Source: Mesorhizobium sp. AR10 (GTDB lineage Bacteria; Pseudomonadota; Alphaproteobacteria; Rhizobiales; Rhizobiaceae). From it: a DNA stretch of 64,000 nucleotides. Below the pieces are notes generated by a model that worked only from the letters and a program-made list of their open reading frames with translations, made no database searches and was not told the DNA's origin. Below, piece after piece: positions 27,103 through 36,172 of this stretch; positions within the stretch are counted from its first letter, which is position 1; every line of letters starts with the position of its first letter. Both the position numbers and the translations under genes were made by a program. The stretch is from contig NZ_CP080524.1 of the NCBI RefSeq assembly GCF_024746795.1, positions 2,706,001-2,770,000 on the forward strand. Reading direction: 5' to 3'.

Positions 27103-28077
27103 ATGACCACCAAGCACGCGCCTGTTCTTATCATTGGTTCCGGCCCCGCCGGCTATACGGCGGCGGTCTACGCTGCCCGCGCCATGCTGAAGCCGATGCT
27201 GGTCGCCGGTCTGCAGCAGGGCGGCCAGTTGATGATCACCACCGATGTCGAAAACTATCCGGGCTTCGCCGATCCGATCCAGGGTCCGTGGCTGATGGAA
27301 CAGATGCTCAAGCAGGCCGAGCATGTCGGCACCGATATCATCAACGACATCATCACCGAGGTCGATCTCAATGTGCGGCCGTTCCGCGCCAAGGGCGATT
27401 CCGGCACCACCTACACCGCCGATGCGCTGATCATCGCCACCGGCGCGCAGGCGAAATGGCTGGGCATCCCAACCGAGCAGACCTTCATGGGCTTCGGGGT
27501 GTCGGCCTGCGCCACTTGCGACGGCTTCTTCTATCGCGGCAAGGATGTCGCGGTGATCGGCGGAGGCAACTCGGCGGTGGAGGAGGCACTCTACCTCTCC
27601 AACCTGGCCAAGAGCGTGACGGTCATTCACCGGCGCAACGACTTCCGCGCCGAGCGTATCCTGCGCGAACGGCTGTTCAAGAAGGACAATGTCCGCGTCA
27701 TCTGGGACACGATCGTCGACGAGATCACCGGCCGTCCCGGCAAGACGCCCCTGCCGCCTTCGGTGGAAGGGCTGAAGCTGCGCAACGCGGTGACCGGCGA
27801 GGAGACGCATCTGAAGGTCGACGGCGTGTTCGTGGCGATCGGCCATGCGCCGGCGGTCGAACTCTTCGCCGGCAAGCTGAAGCAGAAGCCGAACGGCTAT
27901 CTGTGGACGGCCCCGGATTCGACCCGCACGGACGTGCCGGGCGTGTTCGCCGCCGGCGACGTGACCGATGACATCTACCGCCAGGCGGTGACGGCGGCGG
28001 GGCTCGGCTGCATGGCTGCACTCGAGGCGGAAAAATATCTGGCCGGCATTGAGGTTCATCGCGAAGCGGCGGAATAA
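27103..28077 (+). CDS. trxB: Thioredoxin-disulfide reductase
   Basis: A 324-residue low-molecular-weight thioredoxin reductase that passes electrons from NADPH via FAD to thioredoxin. FAD site GSGPAG at residues 12-17; redox-active CATC at Cys136-Cys139 in GVSACATCDGFFYRG; NADPH site VIGGGNSAVEEALYL with HRR just after (VTVIHRRNDFRAE); C-terminal FAD contact GVFAAGDVTDDIYRQAVTAAG. It is followed by lsrB 77 bp downstream on the same strand, the same order as in Sinorhizobium meliloti (established knowledge). Confidence 0.97.
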   Translation: MTTKHAPVLIIGSGPAGYTAAVYAARAMLKPMLVAGLQQGGQLMITTDVENYPGFADPIQGPWLMEQMLKQAEHVGTDIINDIITEVDLNVRPFRAKGDSGTTYTADALIIATGAQAKWLGIPTEQTFMGFGVSACATCDGFFYRGKDVAVIGGGNSAVEEALYLSNLAKSVTVIHRRNDFRAERILRERLFKKDNVRVIWDTIVDEITGRPGKTPLPPSVEGLKLRNAVTGEETHLKVDGVFVAIGHAPAVELFAGKLKQKPNGYLWTAPDSTRTDVPGVFAAGDVTDDIYRQAVTAAGLGCMAALEAEKYLAGIEVHREAAE

Positions 28078-28154
28078 GTTTATCAAAGCGGCGAGACAAG
28101 CCGCTCAAAAGCCTGATTTTTCATTCAGACGCCAAAAACAGAACGAGGGGAATC

Positions 28155-29051
28155 ATGGCGTTGGACTGGGACAAGCTACGCGTGTTTCACGCAGCGGCGG
28201 AAGCTGGGTCGTTCACCCATGCCGCCGAGACGCTGCATCTGTCGCAATCAGCGATCTCGCGGCAGGTCAGCGCGCTTGAACATGACGTCGGTGTGCCGCT
28301 GTTCAACCGCCACGCCCGCGGTCTGGTGCTGACCGAGCAGGGTGAGATGCTGTTCCGTACGGCGCATGACGTGCTGATGAAGCTGGAGACGATCAAGTCG
28401 CGGCTGACCGAGGCCAAGGACCGTCCTTCCGGCGTGCTCAGGGTGACGACAACAGTGGGCCTGGGCGCCGGCTGGCTGACCGAGCGGGTGCAGGAATTCA
28501 TCGAACTCTATCCCGAGATCAGCCTGCAGCTGATCCTGGCCAATGAGGAACTCGACCTCACCATGCGCCAGGCGGATTGCGCGATCAGGCTGCGCCAACC
28601 CCAGCAACCCGACCTTATCCAGCGCCGCCTGTTCACCGTGCATTTCCACCTCTATGCCTCGCCGGCCTATGTCGGCAAACACGGCAAGCCGGCCTCTGTC
28701 GCCGAGCTGAAAAACCATCGCATCGTCACCTTTGGCGTGCCGGTGCCGGCGCATCTGTCGGAGTTGAACTGGCTGGAGACGGTCGGCGACTTCGAAGGCG
28801 GGCAAAGGGTGCCGACGCTGCAGATCAACGACATATTGTCGATCAAGCGCGCCGTGCAGGGCGGCGCCGGCATCGCCATGCTGCCCGACTATGTGATCAG
28901 CAAGGAGTCCGGGCTGGTGCAGTTGCTGCCGGAGACCGAAGTGCCGTCCTTCGACACGTACTTCGCTTATCCGGACGCGATGAAGAACCAGGCGAAGCTG
29001 CACGTCTTCCGCGATTTCATCATTGCCAAGGCGCGCAGCTGGTCGTTCTAG
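28155..29051 (+). CDS. lsrB: LysR family regulator, LsrB/VtlR type
   Basis: A 298-residue LysR-type regulator. The helix-turn-helix is in LRVFHAAAEAGSFTHAAETLHLSQSAISRQVSALEHDVGVPLFNRHARG, and residues ~90-298 form the periplasmic-binding-like effector domain. Position directly after trxB and the MALDWDKLRVFHAAAEAGSF start point to LsrB (Sinorhizobium) / VtlR (Brucella, Agrobacterium), which control envelope, symbiosis or virulence and adjacent AbcR small RNAs (known from those organisms). Only one cysteine is visible (residue 142, in RQADCAIRLR), whereas redox sensing by several cysteines has been reported for S. meliloti LsrB. AbcR-like RNA candidates lie downstream at 29.9-30.3 kb. Confidence 0.85.
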   Translation: MALDWDKLRVFHAAAEAGSFTHAAETLHLSQSAISRQVSALEHDVGVPLFNRHARGLVLTEQGEMLFRTAHDVLMKLETIKSRLTEAKDRPSGVLRVTTTVGLGAGWLTERVQEFIELYPEISLQLILANEELDLTMRQADCAIRLRQPQQPDLIQRRLFTVHFHLYASPAYVGKHGKPASVAELKNHRIVTFGVPVPAHLSELNWLETVGDFEGGQRVPTLQINDILSIKRAVQGGAGIAMLPDYVISKESGLVQLLPETEVPSFDTYFAYPDAMKNQAKLHVFRDFIIAKARSWSF

Positions 29052-29155
29052 GCGTGCCGATATTCAGGTGAGGCCGGGCTGCGAACGACGACTTCCTCCG
29101 CTTCCGGTACTCACGTACCAAGGCCCGAAGCTGGTCGTTCTGAAATCTCGTTTTT
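29026..29155 (+). other. lsrB 3' end duplication and nested hairpin
   Basis: The last 25 bases of lsrB (29026-29050) recur at 29118-29142 with two mismatches (shared core AGCTGGTCGTTCT). The second copy forms the right side of a nested hairpin: outer arms GAACGAC 29083-29089 and GTCGTTC 29134-29140, inner arms GGTAC 29106-29110 and GTACC 29115-29119, and TTTTT at 29151. It could terminate lsrB transcription. Confidence 0.5.
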
Positions 29156-29652
29156 CAACCCCGCCACGGCGTCAACCGAGGCAGCCAGCCGGGCACGGCG
29201 CGGCGGTAGGCCTCGTATTCGGCGCCATAGCGACGGGCTAGCGTTGGCTCCTCATAGAGCTTCACGAATGAGACCATCGCTGTGGCGGCGATGGCGGCGT
29301 AGAGGACGACAGCCCAGCTCGAGAACAGCACCGCCTGGCCGAGAATGATCGACAGCACCGCCACATACATCGGGTTGCGAACATGGCGGTAGATGCCGCC
29401 GACGACCAGTCTTTGGGTCGGCGCCACCGGGGCGGGGGTACCCATCCCTTCGAGGGCAAAACGGGCGAAGGCATGAAGCAGCAGAGCTGCGGCGGTGACG
29501 ACAAGAATCCAGCCGACCAGGACGAAGCCAGGCCCGCTCGACAGTGGCAAACGGTAGCGGTCCGTCAACAGCCAGGGCACCACACCGGCGACGACGCCAG
29601 GAGCTGCGATGAAGAAGAGCGCACTGCCGGCGATCGCCTGAGGTGTCCGCAT
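29155..29652 (-). CDS. Isoprenylcysteine carboxyl methyltransferase family (PEMT/ICMT-like) membrane protein
   Basis: A 165-residue integral membrane methyltransferase-like protein with four hydrophobic segments (SALFFIAAPGVVAGVVPWLL; GFVLVGWILVVTAAALLLHAF; MYVAVLSIILGQAVLFSSW; VVLYAAIAATAMVSF). It has the SAM-site motif IYRHVRNPMYVAV and the C-terminal EEPTLARRYGAEYEAYRRAVPGWLPRL, shared with ICMT and phospholipid methyltransferases. The start at 29652 follows GGGAGAT; an upstream in-frame ATG (29691) adds an atypical leader. The methyl acceptor is unknown. A second, different member is at 33685. Confidence 0.85.
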   Translation of the reverse strand: MRTPQAIAGSALFFIAAPGVVAGVVPWLLTDRYRLPLSSGPGFVLVGWILVVTAAALLLHAFARFALEGMGTPAPVAPTQRLVVGGIYRHVRNPMYVAVLSIILGQAVLFSSWAVVLYAAIAATAMVSFVKLYEEPTLARRYGAEYEAYRRAVPGWLPRLTPWRG

Positions 29653-29865
29653 CGAGATCTCCCTGGCCCCAGAGCCGCGACCGGGTGCCATAAAAATAAA
29701 CGCGCTCTGCCCGATTCCGCGTCATTCGCGTTTTCGGAATTTCCGAACAGAATCAGTTCTGCTTCGCGGTTCGGCAATGGCTTTAGCCTCGAAGCGCACG
29801 CCATTTCATCGATTTTTCTGGTCCTATCGAGCTTGGGAATGGGTTAGACCACAGCCTGCGTCTTT

Positions 29866-29884
29866 TTGCATGCGTGTGTTGCAA
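29866..29884 (+). promoter_or_regulatory. Candidate LysR-type binding box upstream of the first sRNA
   Basis: The inverted repeat TTGCA-N9-TGCAA fits the LysR-regulator consensus (T-N11-A). Its centre lies about 56 bases before the predicted sRNA start, the usual activation distance. LsrB/VtlR is the obvious candidate because its gene is the nearest regulator; this is inference. Confidence 0.4.
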
Positions 29885-29930
29885 AATAGATGCTTGTTTC
29901 TTGGGCATGATGAGCACATATATAGATCAT

Positions 29931-30044
29931 CTCCTGGGCGCGTTCTCCTCCCATTAGCGCCCGCGAGTGTTCCCCTCTGGAGGTTAGCCTTAACAGGCAC
30001 TTCCAATCAAACTCAGCCGGATCTTCGTTGATCCGGCTTTTTTG
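29931..30044 (+). ncRNA. Candidate AbcR/alpha-r15-type small RNA with anti-Shine-Dalgarno loop
   Basis: A ~114-nt transcript is predicted. TATATA at 29919-29924 is a good -10; the -35 is weak (CTTGTT at 29893). Hairpin 1 has stem GGGCGC 29936-29941 / GCGCCC 29957-29962 with a 15-base loop holding CTCCTCCC (29945-29952), an anti-Shine-Dalgarno motif. A second pyrimidine-rich segment, TCCCCTC, lies at 29971-29977. The RNA ends in a terminator: AGCCGGATC 30015-30023, GATCCGGCT 30030-30038, then a T6 run. AbcR RNAs of Rhizobiales are ~110-120 nt, lie beside lsrB/vtlR and carry such motifs (established knowledge); identity here is inferred from position and architecture. Confidence 0.55.
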
Positions 30045-30099
30045 TTTTCTGGGCCTGTCCGTACTGACGGAAAATTGATCAACATTGCCGCGTAACAGT

Positions 30100-30124
30100 G
30101 ACATGTAACCTCAGGTAACATGTC
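30100..30124. promoter_or_regulatory. Candidate operator palindrome upstream of the second RNA
   Basis: GACATGTAACC-tca-GGTAACATGTC is a 25-base palindrome with one mismatched pair. It lies 25-50 bases upstream of the structured RNA at 30150 and overlaps the expected -35 region if CTATGG (30136-30141) is the -10. It looks like a dimeric-regulator site; the protein is unknown. Confidence 0.5.
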
Positions 30125-30149
30125 GCAGACGCGCGCTATGGAATAAGCA

Positions 30150-30345
30150 GAGCATAGGACGCGGTGTGGTCCGTCCGGGAGATGGGGGCATCACTCGGAC
30201 GATCCGGGCTCAGGCGGCTACCGCGTCCGAACCAATTCCTTCCGCCAGCCAACACGGCGGAAACCATGCGGCGGACCTGCCGTTTTACCTCCCACGAAAA
30301 CGGTCCGCAAAAACGGCGTCCGGATCATCCGGACGCCGTTTTTCG
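30150..30345 (+). ncRNA. Candidate structured RNA with four nested or serial stems and terminator
   Basis: No reading frame here looks real, but base pairing is unusually dense. Helix 1 is GGACGCGGT 30157-30165 with ACCGCGTCC 30220-30228 (9 bp), enclosing CGTCCG 30172-30177 / CGGACG 30196-30201 and a GATG-gggg-CATC tip. Helix 2 is TTCCGCC 30240-30246 / GGCGGAA 30256-30262. Helix 3 is GCGGAC 30271-30276 / GTCCGC 30303-30308 with inner CGTTTT / AAAACG and a loop containing CCTCCC (30289-30293 region). A strong terminator closes it. I do not recognise the family; it lacks SRP, tmRNA or RNase P landmarks. The CCTCCC loop suggests a trans-acting sRNA. A shorter transcript beginning near 30230 is possible. 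Confidence 0.5.
30309..30343. terminator. Bidirectional intrinsic terminator
   Basis: AAAAACGGCGTCCGGAT pairs perfectly with ATCCGGACGCCGTTTTT across one base. Runs of A and T on either side allow termination in both directions: of the structured RNA (+) and of the EF-G-like gene (-), which ends 130 bases away. Confidence 0.88.
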
Positions 30346-30472
30346 TATCAGGGCAGGCGGCGGAACGAAGCCGCCACCGCAAGAGCCTTTCGGGATGGGC
30401 TCTATCTCAGTGTTTGAGCATGATCTTCTCCGAAAACCGGATTCCACTTTTTCGGGATCATGCTCTGATGGC

Positions 30473-32524
30473 TCAGGCAGCCTTGCCGTTGGCGTTCATC
30501 GCTTCGTCGGCCAAGCGGCCGGTGAGTTCAGCCATGTGATCGAATGCGCAGCGATAGCTGGCAACGCCTGCGGTGGCCGAGCGCAATTCGATGATCAGAT
30601 CACCGATCTCCGCCTGCGGCATGGTTGCCTCGACGACATCCCATCCCGGCCAGTCGGGCCGCGCGTCGTAGCCGAGGATCTGGCCGCGCCGCTGTGGGAT
30701 AAGGGCAATGATCTTCGAGGTGGCGTCGGACGGCGTGACAATCTCGACCTTCATCACCGGTTCGAGCAGCACCGGCAAGCAGGCGGCCATGCCCTCTTTC
30801 ATCGCCAGCTTCGCCGCCATCTGGAAGGCCATGTCCGACGAATCGACGGCATGGTAGGAGCCGTCGGAGAGGTTGACGGCGACATCGACCACCGGAAAGC
30901 CAAGTGGGCCGGATTTCAGATAGTCGCGCACGCCGGTCTCGACCGACTGGATATAGGTTTTCGGCACGACGCCGCCGGTGATCGTGTCGCTGAACTGGAA
31001 ACCGGAGCCGCGCGGCAGCGGCTTGATCTCGATCACGACGTCACCGAACTGGCCATGGCCGCCCGACTGCTTCTTGTGGCGGCCGCGCTGCTGGACTGTC
31101 TTGCGGATCGTCTCACGGTAAGGGACGGCCGGGGTGTGGCCTTCGACCGGGATCTGGTTCTTGCCTTCCAGCCGCTCGCGCACGACCCGCAGATGCATCT
31201 CGCCATGCCCCGACAGTACGGTTTCGGCGGAATCCTGATTGTGGCGCAGGCTGAGAGACGGATCTTCCTCGGCAAGGCGCTGGATGGCCGCCGACATCTT
31301 GACCTCGTCCTTGCGTTCCTTCGGGCGTAGCGCGAAGGCGAAGACCGGCTGCGGCGGCGCCAGGGCGACCAGCGGCTTGATGCCGCCCTTGGCCGAGCTG
31401 AGCGTCTGGCCGGTCTTGACCTCGTCCAGCTTGCCGAGAGCGACCGTATCGCCGGCCTTGGCCGATGTCAGCTTGGACTGGTCCTTGCCGAGCATTCTGT
31501 AGATGCCGGAGACTTTTGCCGTCTCGCCAGTCGAGAGAGCGAGTTCGGAAGCGTCGGCAATCTGGCCGGACAGGATGCGCGACACCGACAACTTGCCGCC
31601 ATGGGCGGTGTGAATGGTCTTCATCACCTGGACCACGGCCGCATTGCCGTCAGGTGCGCCGAGGCGTTTGCGGGTCGCCTCGATATCGGGCGCGTCATGG
31701 CGGAGTGTCTTCAGCAGGCGCAGCACACCATTGCCTTTTTCGGCGGTTCCGATCAGCACCGGCGTCACTATGCCGGCGCGCAGGTCGGCGGCGAGATCGT
31801 CGAAGATTGCGTCCTTGGGCGGCTCGATCTCCTCCAGCAACTGCTCCATCAATTGGTCGTCATGGTCGGCGAGCGTCTCAAGCATCGAGAAGCGCGCTTC
31901 GAGCTCGCGCGCCTTCTCGTCGCCCGGAATCTGGGCGACCTCGCTTTCGGCATATTCGCGATAGATGTAGGCGCGCTCCAGCGCGAGATCGATCGAGCCG
32001 ACAACGACGCCCTCCTTGCGCAGCGGAATCTGGCGCAGCAGCAAAGGCGTCGAGCTTGTCGGCTGCAGCATCTTCAGCGTGTCGCGCACGCCCGATATCG
32101 CCTTGTCGACCTTGTTCAGGAACAGGATGCGCGGCACGCCGAGATCGTCGAGCTTGCGCATGATCAGCTGCAGGGCAGGGATCTTCTTCTCGTCGGCTTC
32201 GGCGACGACCACGGCGATGTCGCAGGCGGCCAGCACCGGCTCGGCCTCGAAGGAGAATTCGATGGAGCCGGGACAATCGACGAAGGTGAACTGCTCGCCC
32301 ATGAATTCTGTGGTGGCAAAGGTCGCCTCGACGCTCATGGCATGGGCGCGCGCCTCGGGGGAATGATCGGAAACGGTGTTTCCCGATGAAACGGGGTTCT
32401 GGCGGGGAACAGCGCCCGTACGGGCAAGTATAGCTTCGAGAAGTGTCGTCTTACCGCTTGCGAAGGGACCGACTATGGCAATGCATTTCGGTCCCGTGCG
32501 TCGTCCTCCGGCGCGAGTACCCAT
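30473..32524 (-). CDS. Elongation factor G-like GTPase (FusA2 type)
   Basis: A 683-residue EF-G paralogue. The G domain starts at the N-terminus: G1 VGPFASGKTT, a switch region with ATFATTEF, G3 VDCPGSIEF (not the DTPGH of true EF-G), G4 LNKVDK. It then has the EF-G domain II to V order, including RGQILGYDARPDWPGWDVVEATMP near the end. The altered G3 motif and shortened size mark it as the EF-G-like branch, whose role in translocation or ribosome recycling is not settled. The start at 32524 is fixed by GGAGGT eight bases upstream; the frame stays open further upstream but the extra residues are basic and unlike the family. It appears monocistronic. Confidence 0.88.
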   Translation of the reverse strand: MGTRAGGRRTGPKCIAIVGPFASGKTTLLEAILARTGAVPRQNPVSSGNTVSDHSPEARAHAMSVEATFATTEFMGEQFTFVDCPGSIEFSFEAEPVLAACDIAVVVAEADEKKIPALQLIMRKLDDLGVPRILFLNKVDKAISGVRDTLKMLQPTSSTPLLLRQIPLRKEGVVVGSIDLALERAYIYREYAESEVAQIPGDEKARELEARFSMLETLADHDDQLMEQLLEEIEPPKDAIFDDLAADLRAGIVTPVLIGTAEKGNGVLRLLKTLRHDAPDIEATRKRLGAPDGNAAVVQVMKTIHTAHGGKLSVSRILSGQIADASELALSTGETAKVSGIYRMLGKDQSKLTSAKAGDTVALGKLDEVKTGQTLSSAKGGIKPLVALAPPQPVFAFALRPKERKDEVKMSAAIQRLAEEDPSLSLRHNQDSAETVLSGHGEMHLRVVRERLEGKNQIPVEGHTPAVPYRETIRKTVQQRGRHKKQSGGHGQFGDVVIEIKPLPRGSGFQFSDTITGGVVPKTYIQSVETGVRDYLKSGPLGFPVVDVAVNLSDGSYHAVDSSDMAFQMAAKLAMKEGMAACLPVLLEPVMKVEIVTPSDATSKIIALIPQRRGQILGYDARPDWPGWDVVEATMPQAEIGDLIIELRSATAGVASYRCAFDHMAELTGRLADEAMNANGKAA

Positions 32525-32688
32525 GACTGACCTCCACTCAGGCGTTTCCCTGGGAGCGGCGGCCGGCCTGTTCGGCCGTCGCGGGCGGGGTTTTTTCAAT
32601 CGCCACCTGCCCAGCGACATCGTCCCACGGGTTAGCCGGCAGGGCAAGGGATTTGAAGGCTAACGTGCTGCAGAACGCAGCAGGCGAT

Positions 32689-33546
32689 TCAGCCGGCCTG
32701 GCTTCGCCGCGCCGTCTTGGTTGCGCTCTGCATCACCACTGTCTCGGCAAAGCGCGAGAGCAGCGGATTGAACAGTTCCGGGTGTTCCCAGAAAGGCGCA
32801 TGGCCGGCACCGGGGATGACATGGCAATGTTCCCACAGCGAGCCGTAGGCCACCGTTTCGAAGTAGCTCAGGCGCACCAGCGGGTCATGCTCTCCATTGA
32901 TCACCGCGACCGGGAACGGGGCGTGCTCGACCACCTGTTTCTGGTCGGCGCCCTTGCCGGCAAACATGCTGCGCGCCACACCTGCGCGCAGCCTGCCGTC
33001 GGTGCGCCTTATGGCTTCGCGGAAAGACGGACTGGCGGTGTCGCCGAAGCAAAGCGCCTCAAAGCGCTCGATGTCGCGTTCGGAGTAAACCTTCTTGGAG
33101 GCGAGCAGCATGTCCCAGTTGGCGTGAAAGCCGCGCAGCATGCCGAGTGGTCCCCTCGAAACCGGCGGTGTTCCGGTCAACATCAGGCCCCTGACCGCAT
33201 GATGGAAGCTGGCAAGCTCGATCGCCACATGGCCGCCGAGCGACCAGCCGAAGATGATGGCGCGGTCAATGCCCAGGGCATCGAGAAGCCGGGCTGTCGT
33301 TTGCGCAAGGCCGGAAATCGTGTAGGCGGTTGCCGGGTCGCGGGCATCGGAGGAGTCACCGTGCCCGGGAAGATCGAAGGCGATCAGCCGATGGGCATCG
33401 GCGAGTGGGCTGTCGAACTGGCGGGCAAACACGGCGCGCGAACTGCCCGAGCCATGGATCATGACGATGGGCATGCCCCGTCCTGACGACTGGCTGAGGC
33501 GCAAATCGGCCTGCGGCGTGCGGATCGTGCGGTCGGAGACGCTCAT
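32689..33546 (-). CDS. Alpha/beta hydrolase
   Basis: A 285-residue alpha/beta-fold hydrolase. The oxyanion segment is MIHGSGSSRAVF, the nucleophile elbow FGWSLGG (Ser in GWSLG), the acid probably Asp in VINGEHDPLV, and the base His in IPGAGHAPFWEHP. An LIAFDLPGHGDSSDA strand precedes the lid. This architecture is common to esterases, lactonases and haloperoxidase-like enzymes, so the substrate is open. It lies upstream of the EF-G-like gene on the same strand, 165 bp away. Confidence 0.88.
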   Translation of the reverse strand: MSVSDRTIRTPQADLRLSQSSGRGMPIVMIHGSGSSRAVFARQFDSPLADAHRLIAFDLPGHGDSSDARDPATAYTISGLAQTTARLLDALGIDRAIIFGWSLGGHVAIELASFHHAVRGLMLTGTPPVSRGPLGMLRGFHANWDMLLASKKVYSERDIERFEALCFGDTASPSFREAIRRTDGRLRAGVARSMFAGKGADQKQVVEHAPFPVAVINGEHDPLVRLSYFETVAYGSLWEHCHVIPGAGHAPFWEHPELFNPLLSRFAETVVMQSATKTARRSQAG

Positions 33547-33684
33547 GCTGGATTAGACCTTCAGATTGCGCTGAAGGCCAACATTGCATTCTGAGGTCTA
33601 TATCTTCTTTAGGCTTGTGGTTAAGAAAGGATTTCGCGTGGGTATGATGACCGAATCCATGGCAGCCAACTCGGAATTTTCGTA

Positions 33685-34236
33685 ATGGACCGCGGACTTG
33701 ATCTTCTCGTCTCGATCAGCAGCATCGCTACGCTCGGGCAATATGTCTGGTCGATGCGGGCTCATTTCCAGTCATCGACCATGTCTTCAGGCGCCATGAT
33801 GATTTCGGCGGCCGTGATCGCCACGGCACTGTTCTTTCTTGCGATATTGTGGATCGAATCGCAGCCGGCGGCAGCGAAGATAGCTGGGCTCGCCATCGAA
33901 TTGGCAAGCTCGGCGCTGTTCTGGTGGGCGATTTCCACGTCGCGAAAGGCGCGGCTGCGCTTCGCATTCGCATCCGACAATCCCGACAGTCTGCTGACCG
34001 ACGGTCCCTACGGCTACATCCGACATCCATTCTACACATCCTACATCATCTTCTGGATCGGATGGGGCATCGCGACCTGGTCGATCTGGGCGGTGGTGCC
34101 GGTTGCCGGGATAGTCGCGATCTACGTCATCGCCGCGCTGGATGAAGAGAAGAAATTTTCGCGCACCGGGCTGGCCGGGGCCTATGAGGCCTACCGCAGA
34201 CGAGCCGGCCTGTTCTGGCCGCGGCTGGGGTGGTAA
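33685..34236 (+). CDS. Isoprenylcysteine carboxyl methyltransferase family membrane protein
   Basis: A 183-residue membrane protein with four hydrophobic segments. It contains the shared ICMT/PEMT block: DGPYGYIRHPFYTSYIIFWIGWGIATW, then LDEEKKFSRTGLAGAYEAYRRRAGLFWPRLGW. SAM-dependent methylation of a membrane lipid or small molecule is the family activity; the acceptor is not known. It is only distantly similar to the member at 29155. It stands alone, divergent from the hydrolase. Confidence 0.8.
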   Translation: MDRGLDLLVSISSIATLGQYVWSMRAHFQSSTMSSGAMMISAAVIATALFFLAILWIESQPAAAKIAGLAIELASSALFWWAISTSRKARLRFAFASDNPDSLLTDGPYGYIRHPFYTSYIIFWIGWGIATWSIWAVVPVAGIVAIYVIAALDEEKKFSRTGLAGAYEAYRRRAGLFWPRLGW

Positions 34237-34346
34237 CCGGTTGCGCCACTATCGATATCGGACGAGACTGCCGGCCGCTTCTTAAGTGAGAAGACGGGGC
34301 GAGTTCTTGTTGCCGATCAGTTCGCCACCAGTTTGAGGATGAGACG

Positions 34347-34742
34347 ATGAAGATCATTGCCTGCGGCAGCGTGCCGAGCATCGTTGCGCCGGAAGCCTAT
34401 TTCACCGGCCGCGTGCTGCAAACGCCGATCATCGAGAAGGAAGCGCCGGCGCGGCTGCGCGCCACCATGGTCAGTTTCGAACCCGGCGCGCGTACCCACT
34501 GGCACACGCACCCGCTTGGCCAGACGCTCTTTGTCGCTTCGGGCGCCGGCCGCGCGCAGACATGGGGCGGGCCGATCCAGGAGATCAAGGCCGGCGACGT
34601 CATCTCCTTTGCGCCCGGCGAAAAGCACTGGCATGGCGGCGGACCGAAAACGGCGATGACGCATATGGCCATGCAGGAAGCGCTCGAAGGCTCCCACGCC
34701 GACTGGCTGGAGAAGGTTACCGACGAGCAGTATGGCGTCTAG
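34347..34742 (+). CDS. Small cupin protein, (R)-mandelonitrile lyase-like
   Basis: A 131-residue single-domain cupin. The metal motif is in FEPGARTHWHTHPLGQTLFVASGAGRAQTWGGPIQEIKAGDVISFAPGEKHWHGGGPKTAMTHMAMQE: three histidines plus Gln/Glu in cupin motif 1 and a His in motif 2. Close relatives include Mn2+-dependent hydroxynitrile lyases and tetrahydrofolate-unrelated small cupins (family knowledge), so the activity is tentative. GATGAGACG precedes the ATG, and a bidirectional terminator follows 30 bases after the stop. Confidence 0.85.
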   Translation: MKIIACGSVPSIVAPEAYFTGRVLQTPIIEKEAPARLRATMVSFEPGARTHWHTHPLGQTLFVASGAGRAQTWGGPIQEIKAGDVISFAPGEKHWHGGGPKTAMTHMAMQEALEGSHADWLEKVTDEQYGV

Positions 34743-34771
34743 CCACAAAGCTTCTGGTTGAGCCGATACGA

Positions 34772-34797
34772 AAAACCCGGCCGCGCGGCCGGGTTTT
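34772..34797. terminator. Bidirectional terminator between cupin and aatA
   Basis: AAAACCCGGCCG pairs with CGGCCGGGTTTT around a 2-base centre. The A and T runs serve both the rightward cupin gene and the leftward aspartate aminotransferase, which ends 22 bases away. Confidence 0.88.
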
Positions 34798-34818
34798 CAT
34801 TTGCGGCGATGTGCGCGA

Positions 34819-36084
<1,266 letters not shown>

Positions 36085-36172
36085 TCATCCGGCCAAGCGC
36101 AAGCATTGTCGGCTGAGCCAGACCTCAAATCCTCGGCAACAATAAATTCATTAACGAGGGGTAGACCCTTGC

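Noticed and set aside
29692..29865. Coding potential upstream of the first sRNA
   Set aside because: Only short frames without ribosome sites or family features.
30150..30345. SRP RNA, tmRNA, RNase P or 6S RNA as the identity of the structured RNA
   Set aside because: The conserved SRP tetraloop domain, tmRNA tag and RNase P core are absent, and the stems do not form the single long 6S rod; identity left open.
30164..31330. 388-codon open frame on the + strand
   Set aside because: Its first part crosses the structured RNA and its terminator and the rest is antisense to the EF-G-like gene.
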